Positions 1 to 11,274 of a DNA stretch of 64,000 bases are shown one piece after another. The stretch comes from Penium margaritaceum (lineage: Eukaryota; Streptophyta; Zygnematophyceae; Desmidiales; Peniaceae), in the NCBI GenBank assembly GCA_023375785.1, contig SZWC01003624.1, positions 63,108 to 127,107 of the forward strand, read 5' to 3'. The notes below the pieces were generated by a model, which was not told the DNA's origin, ran no database searches, and saw nothing but the letters and a program-made list of their open reading frames with translations. A program made the position numbers and the translations under genes. Every line of letters starts with the position of its first letter. The stretch's first letter is position 1.

Positions 1-37
<37 letters not shown>
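1..37. repeat. (AG)n microsatellite at window edge
   Basis: The window opens with an uninterrupted AG dinucleotide run that probably continues to the left of the window. No gene is associated with it. Confidence 0.97.
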
Positions 38-39
<2 letters not shown>

Positions 40-738
40 AGATCGTGTAATGTGCACAAATATGGAAGTGGAAAAAAGAGGCACAAAAGATGTGACTTGA
101 AACACGCAGTTGCAGTGTATGATGTGCAGCAGGACATGACTAGTGGTGTAATGCAAGACGCAGGCAAAGCCATGGCTGGAGGATATGCTTATCCCCTCGT
201 CATTAAGCATTGTGACAGAGAGAAAACTAAGCTCAAGGGTAGGCACATACACCACAGTAAAACTCCTCCAATAGTTAACAAAATCATTGATGCCAACACC
301 CTTAACAGGAAGGAGCTGGCCAGAGCCATTCTGCACAAAGTGCAATGATCCAGGAGGACCAAGGGAAAAAAAACATGCACTACAGTACGACATGAAATGG
401 ATGGCTCTATATTCTAGAATCCAGAGGCAACATGAGACATAAAGGAGGGTGAGACGCAACGCAACTGTAGCAGAGCGAGTAGGTAACTGTTGACCATACA
501 CAGCAAGAGAACGAAAGAGACTGAGAGGCAGGAAAACAACCCTCAATCCCCTGGGAAAAGTGCCACAAAGAGTCCCATCAGAATCACATGAAAATGACCG
601 GTGAAAACTCTGAACACTCTCACCCCTCCTGATCATGATGATGACGCTGGTGGAGGAGGTCTGAAGGAGCAGTGTTGTACTGGCATTGTTCCTCAGAGGT
701 GGCGGGGGTGACAATGACACTGGAGACTGACCGGCCCT
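38..738. other. No recognisable gene
   Basis: The sequence is A-rich and unremarkable. A short open frame of about 98 codons from 52 opens with GTG, has no recognisable domain and is treated as chance. Nothing else can be supported here. Confidence 0.6.
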
Positions 739-1253
739 GTGTGGAACACAGAGTGTGGAACCCAGAGTGTGGAACACAGTGTGTGGAACACAGAGTGTGG
801 AACACAGAGTGTGGAACACAGAGTGTGGAACACAGAGTGTGGAACACAGAGTGTGGAACACAGAGTGTGGAACACAGAGTGTGGAACACAGAGTGTGGAA
901 CACAGAGTGTGGAACACAGAGTGTGGAACACAGAGTGTGGAACACAGAGTGTGGAACACAGAGTGTGGAACACAGAGTGTGGAACACAGAGTGTTGAACA
1001 CAGAGTGTGGAACACAGAGTGTGGAACACAGAGTGTGGAACACAGAGTGTGGAACACAGTGTGTGGAACATAGAGTGGAACACAGAGTGTGGACCACAGA
1101 GTGTGGACCACAGAGTGTGGAACACAGAGTGTGGAACACAGAGTGTGGAACACAGAGTGTGGAACACAGTGTGTGGAACATAGAGTGGAACACAGAGTGT
1201 GGACCACAGAGTGTGGACCACAGAGTGTGGAACACAGAGTGTGGAACACAGAC
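739..1253. repeat. 14-bp minisatellite, unit GTGTGGAACACAGA
   Basis: About 36 head-to-tail copies of a 14-bp unit are present. The unit is partly self-complementary (TGTG...CACA). Variants such as GTGTGGACCACAGA and a shortened unit (ACATAGAGTGG) recur as a block at about 1066 and 1176-1186, showing a roughly 110-bp higher-order duplication at the right end. Long open frames on both strands (repeats of VEHRVWNTECGTQ or CSTLCVPHSVFHT) follow from the repeat period and are not evidence of a protein. Confidence 0.95.
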
Positions 1254-1502
1254 GCTGGAGATTAAGGGAACCACACGGATGGAGTGTAAGGTCCAGACAG
1301 GGGACCAGAGAAGGCAGGGCCACCGAATGCGAGAGGCAATGATATAGGGACTGAGCTGTGATAGTGTTGTAGCTGCATTTGTAGTGGGACTGGAACGACT
1401 GGATTCATTGCCCATCCAACTGCATCTTGTGCAGCATCTCCGCCCTCAGGATTCCCCCATGATTCCTGATATCTATGCTCCTCTGTTGGATGCACGGACC
1501 AC

Positions 1503-2165
1503 AGACTATGGACCTGATACAGATCCCACCTAGTACTGACAACTCACTGGCAGCCCATCTTACTTTGCTTCCACAAAACGCCTGGGAATTGCCTGCGCAG
1601 TCAATGTATTGGCCCAGTTCAGTCAGCAACCACATTGTAGGCATCACAAGGCCCTGCAAAAGCTGCTACATTATGTGTTTGAAATGGCTGACCTTGGTCT
1701 TGTGTTTGCTCCGGCGCCTTGTTCACAGCTTGACGCTTACTGTGACAGTGATTATGCTCGTGATCGTCCGGCTCACAACTGTGGGGGTTTACTGTTCCAT
1801 GTGTGGGGTGCTACTGTCTCATGGTACAGTGCAAAACGGTTGTGTGTAGCACACAGGATGGCTGAAGCTGAGTATATGGCACTGGGAGATGCATTTTGAG
1901 AAGGAATTTGGCGGGCGCGTCTGCTTGGAGAGATGGAGTTGTCTGTACCTGCCGTGCCATTGCATAGTGACTGTTCTGAATCACGCCACATTGCTGTCAA
2001 TGATGGTGTGCTGCATCGATGCACCAAGCACATTAGAATGAAACATCACTTTGTGCGTGAGGCTGTTGATGCTGGTCTTGTCGAAGGTTGAGCCATTGGC
2101 AGGGATGACAAGCTGGCGGATTTTGTCACCAAAGCATTTTCCTCTACATCACTCTACTTCTAGAT
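1503..2165 (+). pseudogene. Copia RT-end/RNase H remnant
   Basis: The frame around 1560-1900 reads like the connection and RNase H of a Ty1/copia polyprotein. It contains a YFASTKRLGIACAVN-like stretch, HHKALQKLLHYV, the RNase H start LDAYCDSDYA, a VSWYSAKR motif and the AEAEYMAL motif. It continues past a stop at about 1897 as LHSDCSESRHIAVND, then a KHIRMKHHFVRE motif near 2030, and ends near 2165. Stops are scattered through it. It is the 3' end of an old element whose gag, integrase and RT are not seen upstream. Its closest relatives in this window are elements G and H. Confidence 0.85.
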
Positions 2166-4030
2166 GAGCCAGCTTGTTGCCTCCCTGCTGCCCTCACATC
2201 CAAGGGGGCGCATTAATTTCTTGTGTATATTCTTCCATCCATCTTGTTGACGTGAGTGCGCAGGGCTTGTCGGTTCAGAGAGTGGAGACAATGCACCATG
2301 ATTGAAGCACCCTCGCGGCCCACCTTGACGCCACCGGGACCTTTGCCACTGCATGTTTATCTCCCTTCTGTCCACAAGACCCTTAGGCAACAGTGTGAAG
2401 TTAATATGTGACTATCAGACTCATAATTATTAAGGAAACCTTGACTAGTCCCTTTAACCAGAAGTGGGTACACCCATTCTAGGTCTGTAGGTTTTCTGTC
2501 GCAAACTGCAACAGGGGTATTTCTGACTTTGGAAGACCCCTTTTGGGGAAGTATGAAGGCTATGCCCTTGATTCAAGCACCTGCCACCAAGCTCCGCTTG
2601 CGGGACACTGGGTGAGGCTCAAATAGCGAGCTTTGTCTGTAAGAGGTCGTCCCTTGCTTGGACAGTTGTAGTTGGTTTTAGGGTTTCCGCCATGGAGTTT
2701 TGGTCGTAGAGCACTCTAGCGTTCACCGTTTGGCCTGAAACAAGTTGCATTCAAGTCTTTTTTCTCTTCTCAGATGATGTAGCATATGAAGCAGTGGGTG
2801 GAGCAGGGTCTGTAAGTGCAAGGGAGGGATGAGAAGCATCCCTCCATTTCATTGTCAAGCAGAGTGTTGCCAAGGGCGTCGGCGGTGGTCGAATGCGCAC
2901 ACTACCGATGGGTCCTTAAGGCAATAAGAGACCTTGTTGGTATTGGACCCTATCATTTACCACGAGGAAAAAACAGTTTTGGAGTGTCCTGTCATTTCCA
3001 TGAGTTTTTTCCAGCAACTTGAGTATCTTGGTCATGTGCGGATTCATCTCATGCGCATGTCATCCCCACATCGCACTCCTCCCCGGAAGAGTTCCCACCA
3101 CTGCGACAGCATAGCTTGCATTCCAGGTGGTTTTGGAGCTACTATATGCAACGTGGGAATCAAATTGGTGTCCAGAGGTAATGTCCAGTGTGACAGATTA
3201 GCAGCAGCAAGAGCTGCTAACAATATTCAGCTGCTATTGGCTGCACCGTTAGCCACCGCTGTTGGCTGCTGCTGCCGGCCACTGCTGGCTACTGCCAAGC
3301 GACTGCTACTGATGGAAGCTCAGGCAGCCATTGCCGCCTATTGTTGCTGCCGATATTGGTCCCAGCTGCTGCTTCAAGATCTTTGGGCATTAGTTGCTGC
3401 TGCTGCTGTCGGTGGATCTGCTACCGGCTGATGATGGCTGCTCTGAATTCTAAAGCTATCAGCTGCTTCGGCCAATCAGGCTGTCAGCCGCTACTGCTAG
3501 GTGCTCAGGCATCCACTCCTGCCAGATTTTTCTGCCGGCCCTGCTGCCAGGCGTTGCTGTAGGCTGCTGCTATTACTTTATGTCGTGGCAGTGGTGCTGC
3601 ATGTGGTGGCCCGTGCAGCAGACTGCTGCCATTGCCTATTATTGTGGAAGAGGGTATCTAGAGACAATGAAGAGTTCACTAATGCCGGGTGCTTCTCTTG
3701 GTGCAGCTGCTGCCGGTGGTTGCTTCTGGTATGGATTCCAACAGCTCCTACCGGCTACTTAAAGAATGGCTGCTGCTAGCTGTTTGGGTGACCGTTGCTA
3801 CCAGCTACAGCTGCAGGTGTAGCTGCTGCCAGCTGTTGATAGCTGTTGACATTGTGTGCCCCTTTCCACAAATGCCATTGATCGTATTCACTGGTTTCAA
3901 CAATGGGAAGTGGTTGGAAAAACTAATCTGGCTTTAGCTTTAGCTTTTTTGGGTTTTTCTATGTAGGACCAAGATTTCATTCACTCTATTTGAGTGAGTA
4001 TTCAGAAAGTTAGCAAGGTCTGAAGTTGGG
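2166..4030. other. Unassigned; CTG/CAG-rich tract
   Basis: A polypurine-like CAAGGGGGCG near 2199-2208 may be the PPT of the preceding copia remnant, followed by a decayed LTR that I could not delimit. From about 3190 to 3860 the sequence is an imperfect GCTGCT/GCCGGC-rich tract giving Leu-, Ala- and Cys-rich frames with no domain. No gene can be supported. Confidence 0.5.
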
Positions 4031-5105
4031 GTGGTTGGCAGGTGGAATCTTGTATCTATCAAGAAGCGCAACCAGAAGACACTTTCTTTGTTGGTGTTGG
4101 CATTGGCTCCAGCACAGCACACACATATTCAAGAATACAATGATGCCACAAAGTTCTTTAAGAACCTCTCCACCATCTACCAGCATAGCAACCTTGCTAA
4201 CCAGCTCTTCTTCTTTGAGAGGTTTCTCACTCTCCGAGCCAACGAATGCAACAACATCATAGAGATCTTGCAGCAGACCAACTTCCTTACTACTGAGATT
4301 GTAGCACAGAGTAGAAGATAAACCCTCAGTTGCGAGACATGATCCACTTCTTGGCCTTGCTGGACAGTTCGCGTCCCATGATCACCATCATTGGTGGCTG
4401 GCCCGTCAATGAGCTCGAGTACCTGAATGTGGCTGAGTGTTTCCACAATGAATGGATGTGGTGTGGTGGGAGAGATTGTGGCAACCTCAAGTTCTGCCTA
4501 TGCATTCCGCCCTCAAGGTAGAAGGTGAGGCAATAAGGGGAAGGGTACCAAGCAGGGCACCAAAAAATGTGAAAAGAAGGGGGAGTGCTATGTCTGTGGC
4601 AAAGGCGCCCACTCCAGATGCAAATACCCCCCCAAAAAAACTGAGCAGCCAGTGAAGGCTGGGAAGAAGGTTGACCACGCAATGATGGTGTGACCATCCA
4701 CCGGCTTGACAGATCCGGGGGTCACCATGATTGACTCCAGATTGGGCCACCATACCCAATGTAAACAAGGAGTGTTTGTCACTCACGGCACCTTGGAGAG
4801 GCGCATGAACGGTAAAACAGCGTTGGCCGCACATGAAAGCGATTTTTGCATTGAGGTGGATGTGGACAAGGAGGCTGTCAGGATCACAATTTACAACACA
4901 CTCCACCTGTCCAATTCTGGGGTGAATCTGTTTTCAGTGAGCCACCTTACTAACAAGGGGCTTGAGGTACTCTTCAAAAAGGAGGAGGCCATCATCTGAA
5001 AAGGAGGGCGGCGGCGAGGTGTGCATGAAAAGCAAGAGGAAAACATGTACCTGCTTCCTGCAAGGATCATTGAAAGCCGGATGGGGTCCCACGTCAACCA
5101 CATCT
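4031..5105 (+). pseudogene. Gag and protease-region remnant of fragment I
   Basis: The frame at 4031-4321 carries the copia gag core (SNLANQLFFFERFLTLRANE). It continues through a stop and frameshift to IIGGWPVNELEYLNVAECFHNEW near 4390-4460. A CCHC knuckle remnant (CYVCGKGAHSRCKYP) follows near 4590-4635. The stretch 4706-4999 (ISVSHLTNKGLEVLFKKEEAI-like) matches the segment downstream of a copia protease. The protease active site is not readable. Multiple stops make it non-functional. Confidence 0.8.
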
Positions 5106-5384
5106 TGAGGTCAAGGGGGATATGCCAGAGGATAAAAAAGAGGCTGACATCCGAGCGGCTCCAACCGGCGGGGATGATCCGGGGGATAGGGGAGCAGCTG
5201 GCAGCAGTATAGCTGAACGAGGAAGCAAGGAGTGAACTCGCGTCTCCGTGGTCCCCAGCACAGGGTGATCAGGCTAGCGGTGCTAGTGGTGCCGCAAGGG
5301 TGCAGTAACAACAGCAGCACCGGCAGCAGTAGCAGCAACAGCAACAGCAGCAGCCTTAGAGAAGCGGACGTGCAAGGAGGACGG

Positions 5385-6830
5385 CAAAGCGGTATGATGC
5401 CATGGAGGGCATCTGGACCAGGTTCTCTCAAACGCTCTTTGCCCAAGGGAATTACGAGACAATCAAGGATGCATTGCAGCGGAAGGATGGGGCTGAGTGG
5501 GAGGGAGCTATTAAATTTTAGCTCACCTCCCACAAGGAGAATAACACTTGGGAGCTGATCCACAGGTCGGAGGGTGAGAAATTCATCGGCTCTAAGTGGA
5601 ACTTCAAGAAGTAACTCACCAAGGAGGGGAAGGTGGAGCGGTACAGGGCGCAACTGATGGCAAAAGGGGTACTCCTAGTGGAAGGGTCAACACTACGATG
5701 AAACCTTTGCCTTGATCCCCTCCAGTATTATAGCCGTACTATCCTCTCTGTGGCAACTGCGTGTGACTAGAAATTCTACCAAATGGATGTGAAAACCACA
5801 TTCCCCAGTGGTGACGTAAACAAGAGGTCCTCATGGAGGTGCCAGAGTGGATGGAAAGGCCGTTGGGGAAGGTGTGCCAGCTCCATAAGACACTCTTCCA
5901 GGTGAAGCAAGAGCCACTCATGTGGAACCTGAAAATGGTTGGCTTCATGGCCGAGCTTGGCTGTGTGTACGTGCAGAAGCTGCCAAGGGTGCACCATGTC
6001 ATTGTTCTATACATGAATAACCTAATACTTGCATCGTCGGACGTAGAGGAATTGATGAACCTGAAGCGATAGCTGGGTGGATGGTTCAAAGTGACTGACA
6101 TGGGTGAGCTCGAGTACTATCTCGGCATTGCTATCAAGAGGGACCGCAAGCCATGCATGCTGGAGATGCAAAATAGGTACAAGAGGTACCTAGTCCACCA
6201 CGACAAAATGGAGGACTTATTAAACAACAACATGTGGGTTCAGCTTGAGCATGGGGCTAAGCACGGATGAGGAGAAGGACGAGATGAAAATTGTCTCATA
6301 ACAGCCCACAATAGGGAGCATCATTTACGCCATGGTGACGACGCAACCCAACCTGGCCTTTGCAGAGGCCCAAGTGAGATGCAATGTTGCTTATCCGGGG
6401 CCGCAACATTGGCAGCGGTGAAGCAAATTCTCTGCTACCTCAATGGAAAAAATCAGCTGTAGCTCATGTTTGGAGGTTGAGCGCAGGGCGACTCCCGCGA
6501 GTTGGTCAGCTTCTCCGATTCAGACTGGGCTGGTGATGTGGATGACAGAGAATCAACTTCGGGTTTGTGTTTCTGCTTGGTGGTGTAGCAGTTTCATAGA
6601 CAGGCAGAAAGCAAGATTGTGTGGCACTATCTAGCACCAAAGGAAGCAGTTTTGCTACAGCAGCTTCCAAAGGAGATTGAGGTGCCACAAAGGAAGTAGA
6701 CAGTGCTCAAGGTGGATAACATTAGTGCCATGAGCCTCACCCAAAACCCGGTGCTTCATAGGAGGGCCAAGCACATCAAGATGTGGTGTTACTACACGTG
6801 CGTCTAAGTGAAGAAGGGAGATGCGACTAT
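5385..6830 (+). pseudogene. RT/RNase H remnant of fragment I
   Basis: A tract with several frame changes carries copia RT landmarks: an NNTWELI-like motif and KFIGSKWNFKK near 5545-5610, YQMDVKTTF near 5775, and the palm/connection EYYLGIAIKRD near 6110. RNase H-like sequence then runs on to about 6830 (KHIKMWCYYT...). In the catalytic palm region the readable frame gives YMNNLILAS, so the YxDD aspartates are lost. It cannot encode an active enzyme. Confidence 0.75.
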
Positions 6831-6879
6831 CATGCATTGTGGCACAAAGTGCATGCCCATAGTCTGGGTCATGCACTGT

Positions 6880-8720
6880 CGTTGATTGCCTTTTCAGGTA
6901 TTGTGGCTGCATGTCATGTCTCATCCTCTGTTTATGTTTCTTGTGGTTTGTGGATTTTTGCAGCCACTCACCATATGACATGTTTCTACATCCCGTTCAT
7001 ACTATTGACGCCAGTTGGGGATGTCCCTTCTGTCCATAATGGTTCAGGATAGATGCTACCTTTCCAGGGTGTCAGTGTTGTGTGGTTTGTTGGTCGTTCA
7101 GGTAACGTGATCCTGTCTGATGTGTTATATGTGCCCACGCTTGTGGTGAGCCTGCTGTCAGCCACTACCCTCAATAATCAAGGTATGGACTTTGTCATGT
7201 CTTGCGTGTTGGTACTTTTTTCTTGTAATCGTCTGGGTGTGCTGTGCCCCATGGAAATTTTCATGATAAACTGTATCGTGTACCCCTATTTTTACCTCGA
7301 ATGTCTATCACTGCCGTTACTCATGCCTATGTCATCCCTTTGCTTTCTGCCCAAATTACACACTTGCTTTATCCTCACTTCTGCCATGTGAGCACCGCTT
7401 CCATTCACATCTTGATATTTCATTAGTCTGCAAATGGTGTGGATGCTGCTACTTTCCCTGCTGCCTGCACTACTAATTGCATGGATTGTGTGCATGGAAA
7501 AATACATTTTCACCCCATGTCTCGCACACATGAGCCTCTCAAAGTTTTCCATGCTGAGGTCATGGACAATTCCCAGTGGAGTTCCTTGGTGGTGTTCTTC
7601 AATTCCTCTATCTGATATACAAGTATTCTTGCTTCCGCTGGATTTTTCCTCTCCTTGTAAAGAGTGATTCATGGCTTGTCAAGGTAGAGCATGCTAACTA
7701 CTGTAAGCTGCATATGTTTTGTTCCAATCATTGTGGCAAGTTCATCGGACCCAACCTTTGTTTTCTTACATCAGTCGGTCTGCAATTTGAGTCCTCCGCT
7801 CCCTATAACCCCTCAACAAAGTGGTGTCTGTGAACACTGTAGTCGTACTCTTGTGGATGGGTTTTACACTGTGTTGGTCAAGTGTGGCCTGTTTCAAGAT
7901 TTTTCTAATGAGGCCATGAAGTTAATGGGTGTGGAGCCGTGTTCCTCAGGGGCTGCTTTTACACCAGGTCACTCTACAAAAACGCTCGTACCGTCGTCAC
8001 GTTGGATACACCTTGCCCGGGATTGGAGGAGTATTGCCGGTATCTGGCTCCCAGTGAACCAGAACGGTGGGGATCTTCTACGGGCTTCTGTGCCCATTCG
8101 TCAGCATCTCACCATTGTTCAAAGAGTGATGTTTATGAGATCCTGAGCTTTGTTGTGTCATTGTTTCACATGAGGCTCTCTTCTTCGAGAAATTTCAGCC
8201 GCAAAACTTTCCATTTTCTTTGCCTGTTCAGGGGAGCTCTTGGATGGCCCTTGGACATCTTTTCTCACTCAACTATGCCTCCCGTGTCACCTGCACCCTT
8301 ACTTGAGTTTTTCTATGCACCCACGTCTATGTCACTCCTTGCACCATTGCCTATACCCTTTCCTACATTGTCATCACCTACATTTTTGCATGTCTCTTTG
8401 CAGATGTCTGTGTCCACCTCTGTATCCTCATCTAAGCCAGCATCACTGCCCATGCAATCACCTGGCTCCACGTCTTCGTAATCGCGAGCATCATCTTATG
8501 CATCTTCACCTACATCATCGCATGCGTCATCTGGCGTCTCTTCAATTAACTTTGATCCCTTCCTGGTTCCTCTCAGTGTGGACCCATCCTCCACCCTTGT
8601 ATGTCCATGCCCCATACAGTCGGGCTTCAGGCCATTACCTTCATCCCTTGCACTCTTCCCCTCACTCTCTTCCCTCTTTTGGTCGCTCTTTATCCATTTT
8701 TCCTTCAGTCCTGGCCTAGG
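6880..8720 (+). pseudogene. Protease-integrase remnant of G
   Basis: LWIFAATHHMT near 6950 corresponds to the copia protease DSGATHHMT, with both the Asp and Ser-Gly lost. ILSDVLYVPTLVVSLLSATTL (7110-7170) is the usual post-protease segment. Integrase-like pieces, including a PLKVFHAE stretch in the integrase core region, follow from about 7530 with stops and frame changes. The 8240-8720 stretch is His/Pro/Ser-rich and occupies the integrase-RT linker position. Confidence 0.7.
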
Positions 8721-9057
8721 CCCCTGCCGCTAATACCCTGGCTCCTTCCTTCGGTCTAGACATACTTGGCCTCGCTGCGTCTGTCGTCCGATGCAACTTA
8801 GACCAGACAAACATCTATAAGGTGACTTGTCTTGCATGTTGATCAATTATCCCTTTCTTGGTTCTCTTTTCATGTTGATGACTTGAGCTCTTCTAGAGAT
8901 GTCTTGCTAAGGTGTTAGTACTCTTGAAAGTGAAGTGCATACCTAGTTAAGATTGGGTTGCATAACAATTACCTGTGAGCTTTTTTGTTTTGTAGCCTCT
9001 CTACCAGAGGTGGTTAGCTCAATAGCAAAATTCTGGGATTAGGCAATTTGAAAGGAA

Positions 9058-10162
9058 CTAGATGCAATTCTTGTACATGGAATTTACAAGATTATGGACC
9101 TTCCACTTAGTCGCAAAGCCATTGCCACACGTTGGGTGTTGGGACGTAAGCGCAAGCCCAATGGCATGGTTGAGTGCTATAAGGCTTGCCTCACTGCAAA
9201 GGGCTTCTCCCAAGTGCCTGGCATGGAATTTGATGCTATTTTTTCCCATTTGGAGAAGTACACCACTTCCGAGGCGCTCCTGAGTAAGGTGGCTCAGCAT
9301 GACTGGGAGCTGCATCAGATGGATGCCAACAATGTTTTCTTGCATAGATTCCTCAACGAGGAGATCTACCTGCCACAACAAACTTGCTTTGATGATGGTA
9401 CTGCCCATATCTAGCAAACTTTGCAAAGCCTTGTATTGGTTACATAACGTTTGTTGTTGCATAGTCTCTACACTTTTGGAACCTCCTCATTTTTATCACT
9501 CTTGAGTGCGCTGGCTATCGTCGCAGTCCAGTCAACCTGCTTGCTTCATGAGCAACCCGTTCATGCCCTTTCTCGTCATCCTATTGTATGTTGACGCCCA
9601 CTTGATTGCCTCTCTGGACCCTAAGGCTATCCAAACTGTGAAGATTCTCAATCAGTATGTGTACAAGATGAACGATCCCATTCTTGCCTGCGTCTTCCTG
9701 GGCATGGCGTTTTAGTGTGATTGTCAATGATTATTCTTGCATGTGCATTAGCTAGGGTATGTTCACACCCTAGGGGGGTGTTTTGCCAACCTCTTGGCTA
9801 TGGTTTCCCATGCCTCCATGCCCATGAATCCAACAGGATGGAGGTTCCTTAAGAAAGGTGAACCTGCTTAGCTTGGGGAGCCCATCGATGTCACAACCTA
9901 CCTTCAAGATATTGGGTCTCTGATGTTCCTTGGTACCACAACATATGTGGATGCTGCTTTTAAGTTCAACTTCTTTTCCAAGTTCTCCTTGCACCTGCAT
10001 CTCCTTCACCTGGAGGCATCTTTATGTGTCGTCCGCTATGTTGCATCCACCCCTTGTCTTGGATTGTGCTTTCATGCACAACCCTCTGTCATGCTTGACA
10101 GGTACATGAACGGTGATTGGGTCCAAGATTGTAAGACAGGAAACCAATCAGAGAGCAAGGTT
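9058..10162 (+). pseudogene. RT remnant of G and start of its RNase H
   Basis: RT begins near 9088 (AIATRWVLGRKRKPNG, then ECYKACLTAKGFSQ and ELHQMDANNVFLH). A stop occurs at 9414 and frame changes follow. The palm motif at about 9586-9600 reads YVDA, so the second catalytic Asp is lost. The connection sequence (IGSLMFLGTTTYVDAAF...VVRYVASTPCLGLCF) occupies 9910-10080. The frame is then cut by A1 at 10162. Confidence 0.8.
10158..10162. other. Target site duplication of A1, left copy (GGTTG)
   Basis: These five bases are repeated exactly at 19767-19771, directly outside the two LTR ends of A1, as expected for copia integrase. Confidence 0.92.
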
Positions 10163-11149
10163 GTGTTGAATATTTGCCCCTCTGCATGTCCAAGTGCGGC
10201 GCCGGGAGGCGCCGACGAGCCGCCAGAGAGAGGAAAATCCTCGTCGACGAGTCTGGCGACTCGAGGATTGCTCGGATCCCAAAATGGAGGATTGCCCCTG
10301 AAATTTGACGAGTCGTTGAATCCGGTGGAAGTTGTTTCACCGCAATCGGACTAGTAACGAGGAAGATATGGGCTTCCAAAGTTGGGGTGTGCGCGGCGAT
10401 TCTGGGAGCCGCCCGCGGTTCGACTTCCGGTGAATAATTGACCGGAACGAGTAACAAAATGCCATCTGGGGATTTTGCTCCGGAAGATCTGCCGAGGCGT
10501 CCGGTGGATGATCCGCCGGATTTCAGGAGTGCAGTTTGTTACTGAGGGACTTAGCCAAAATCCTGGCTCGGAGTCCGGAACTCAGTAGTACAGTTTGTTA
10601 CTCCGGGACTTTGTCAAAATTCCGACTGTAGGTCCGCGAACAGGTTTCCACCCACATCCAACCCCATCACCAAATTCGATGATTAACTCATCAAAACAGA
10701 CCCCAAAGGCGCAAGGGGTGCCGCCACTATGCGTAGGGACATCTGCGCCTCCGGAATGGCGTTTTGATGGATCCTTGATGTGTGAAGGCGCCTCGGCGGG
10801 CGACGTGGTGCGCGTCGCCGAGTGAGCGGCTGGTTTGGGGTGCTGCGCTTCCACTAACGTAGCGGGAGCTACGGTTATTTGAATCGCGCACGATTTGATG
10901 CATTAGAGAGCTCATGACTAGCCCTACAAATGTTAAAATCATGTCTATGTTAAAAAACTAATGTAAAATCGCGTTATTCCCTTCGCAAAAGTGACTGTCT
11001 CACAAATGCCTTCAACTCCCAGAAACATAGCGTGAGGCGACCAGAAAGCTCACGCTTAGACTCAGAACCTACACAAAAGAAGTCGTGAACACCAAGTAGA
11101 CCCGTCCGGCATGTTGGAACTGCTTCCACCCGGGGGCCGTTTTCTGACA
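10163..11149 (+). repeat. A1 5' LTR
   Basis: It starts TGTTGAATATTTGCCCC and ends TTCTGACA, matching 18781-19766. It contains nested inverted motifs such as GGCGCCGGGAGGCGCC near its start. A B-box-like GGTTCGACTTCC lies near 10416, but no convincing A box was found, so a tRNA-like block is only suspected in this family. Confidence 0.95.
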
Positions 11150-11166
11150 AAGGGTTATGGGCCCAC
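11150..11166 (+). promoter_or_regulatory. A1 primer-binding site (internal tRNA-iMet)
   Basis: AAGGGTTATGGGCCCAC lies directly after the LTR. Its complement contains GTGGGCCCATAACCC, the anticodon stem-loop of eukaryotic initiator tRNA-Met (anticodon CAU), not the tRNA 3' end. Drosophila copia primes from this region of a cleaved half-tRNA. Confidence 0.85.
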
Positions 11167-11274
11167 AGCCCTGACCGGTCTACAAATCGTTCACGGCTTC
11201 CGCGGCGGACGGGATCGTCGTCGGGGACGACATCGCCATCAAGCTCTGAGGTCCCGGAGTTGAAGACTGCGCAA

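Larger units (their letters stand above)
4031..6840 (+). mobile_element. Copia fragment I (family C-like, integrase missing)
   Basis: This decayed Ty1/copia fragment contains gag, a protease remnant, a linker and RT/RNase H in order, with no integrase in between. The frame leaves the post-protease region near 5105 and enters the acidic/Gln-rich linker that precedes RT. Gag and linker most resemble element C1 of this window. No LTR or target duplication was identified. It abuts the next copia fragment (G) near 6850, so its end is not sharply defined. Confidence 0.8.

Noticed and set aside
739-1253. CRISPR-like array
   Set aside because: Units are contiguous 14-mers without spacers, in eukaryotic DNA.
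672-1415. Several overlapping open frames of 80-240 codons on both strands
   Set aside because: They follow from a 14-bp repeat that lacks stops in several frames; the proteins are pure repeat.
3341-3779. Leu/Ala/Cys-rich frames that might be membrane proteins
   Set aside because: They come from CTG/GCC-rich low-complexity sequence in overlapping frames with no domain.
10400-10430. tRNA-like block in family A LTRs
   Set aside because: Only a B-box-like GGTTCGACTTCC is clear; no credible A box at tRNA spacing, so it is not claimed.
10582-10854. Small proteins coded in the A1 LTR (also at 19199-19442)
   Set aside because: Similar short frames on both strands of an LTR are explained by GC-rich non-coding sequence shared by the two LTRs.
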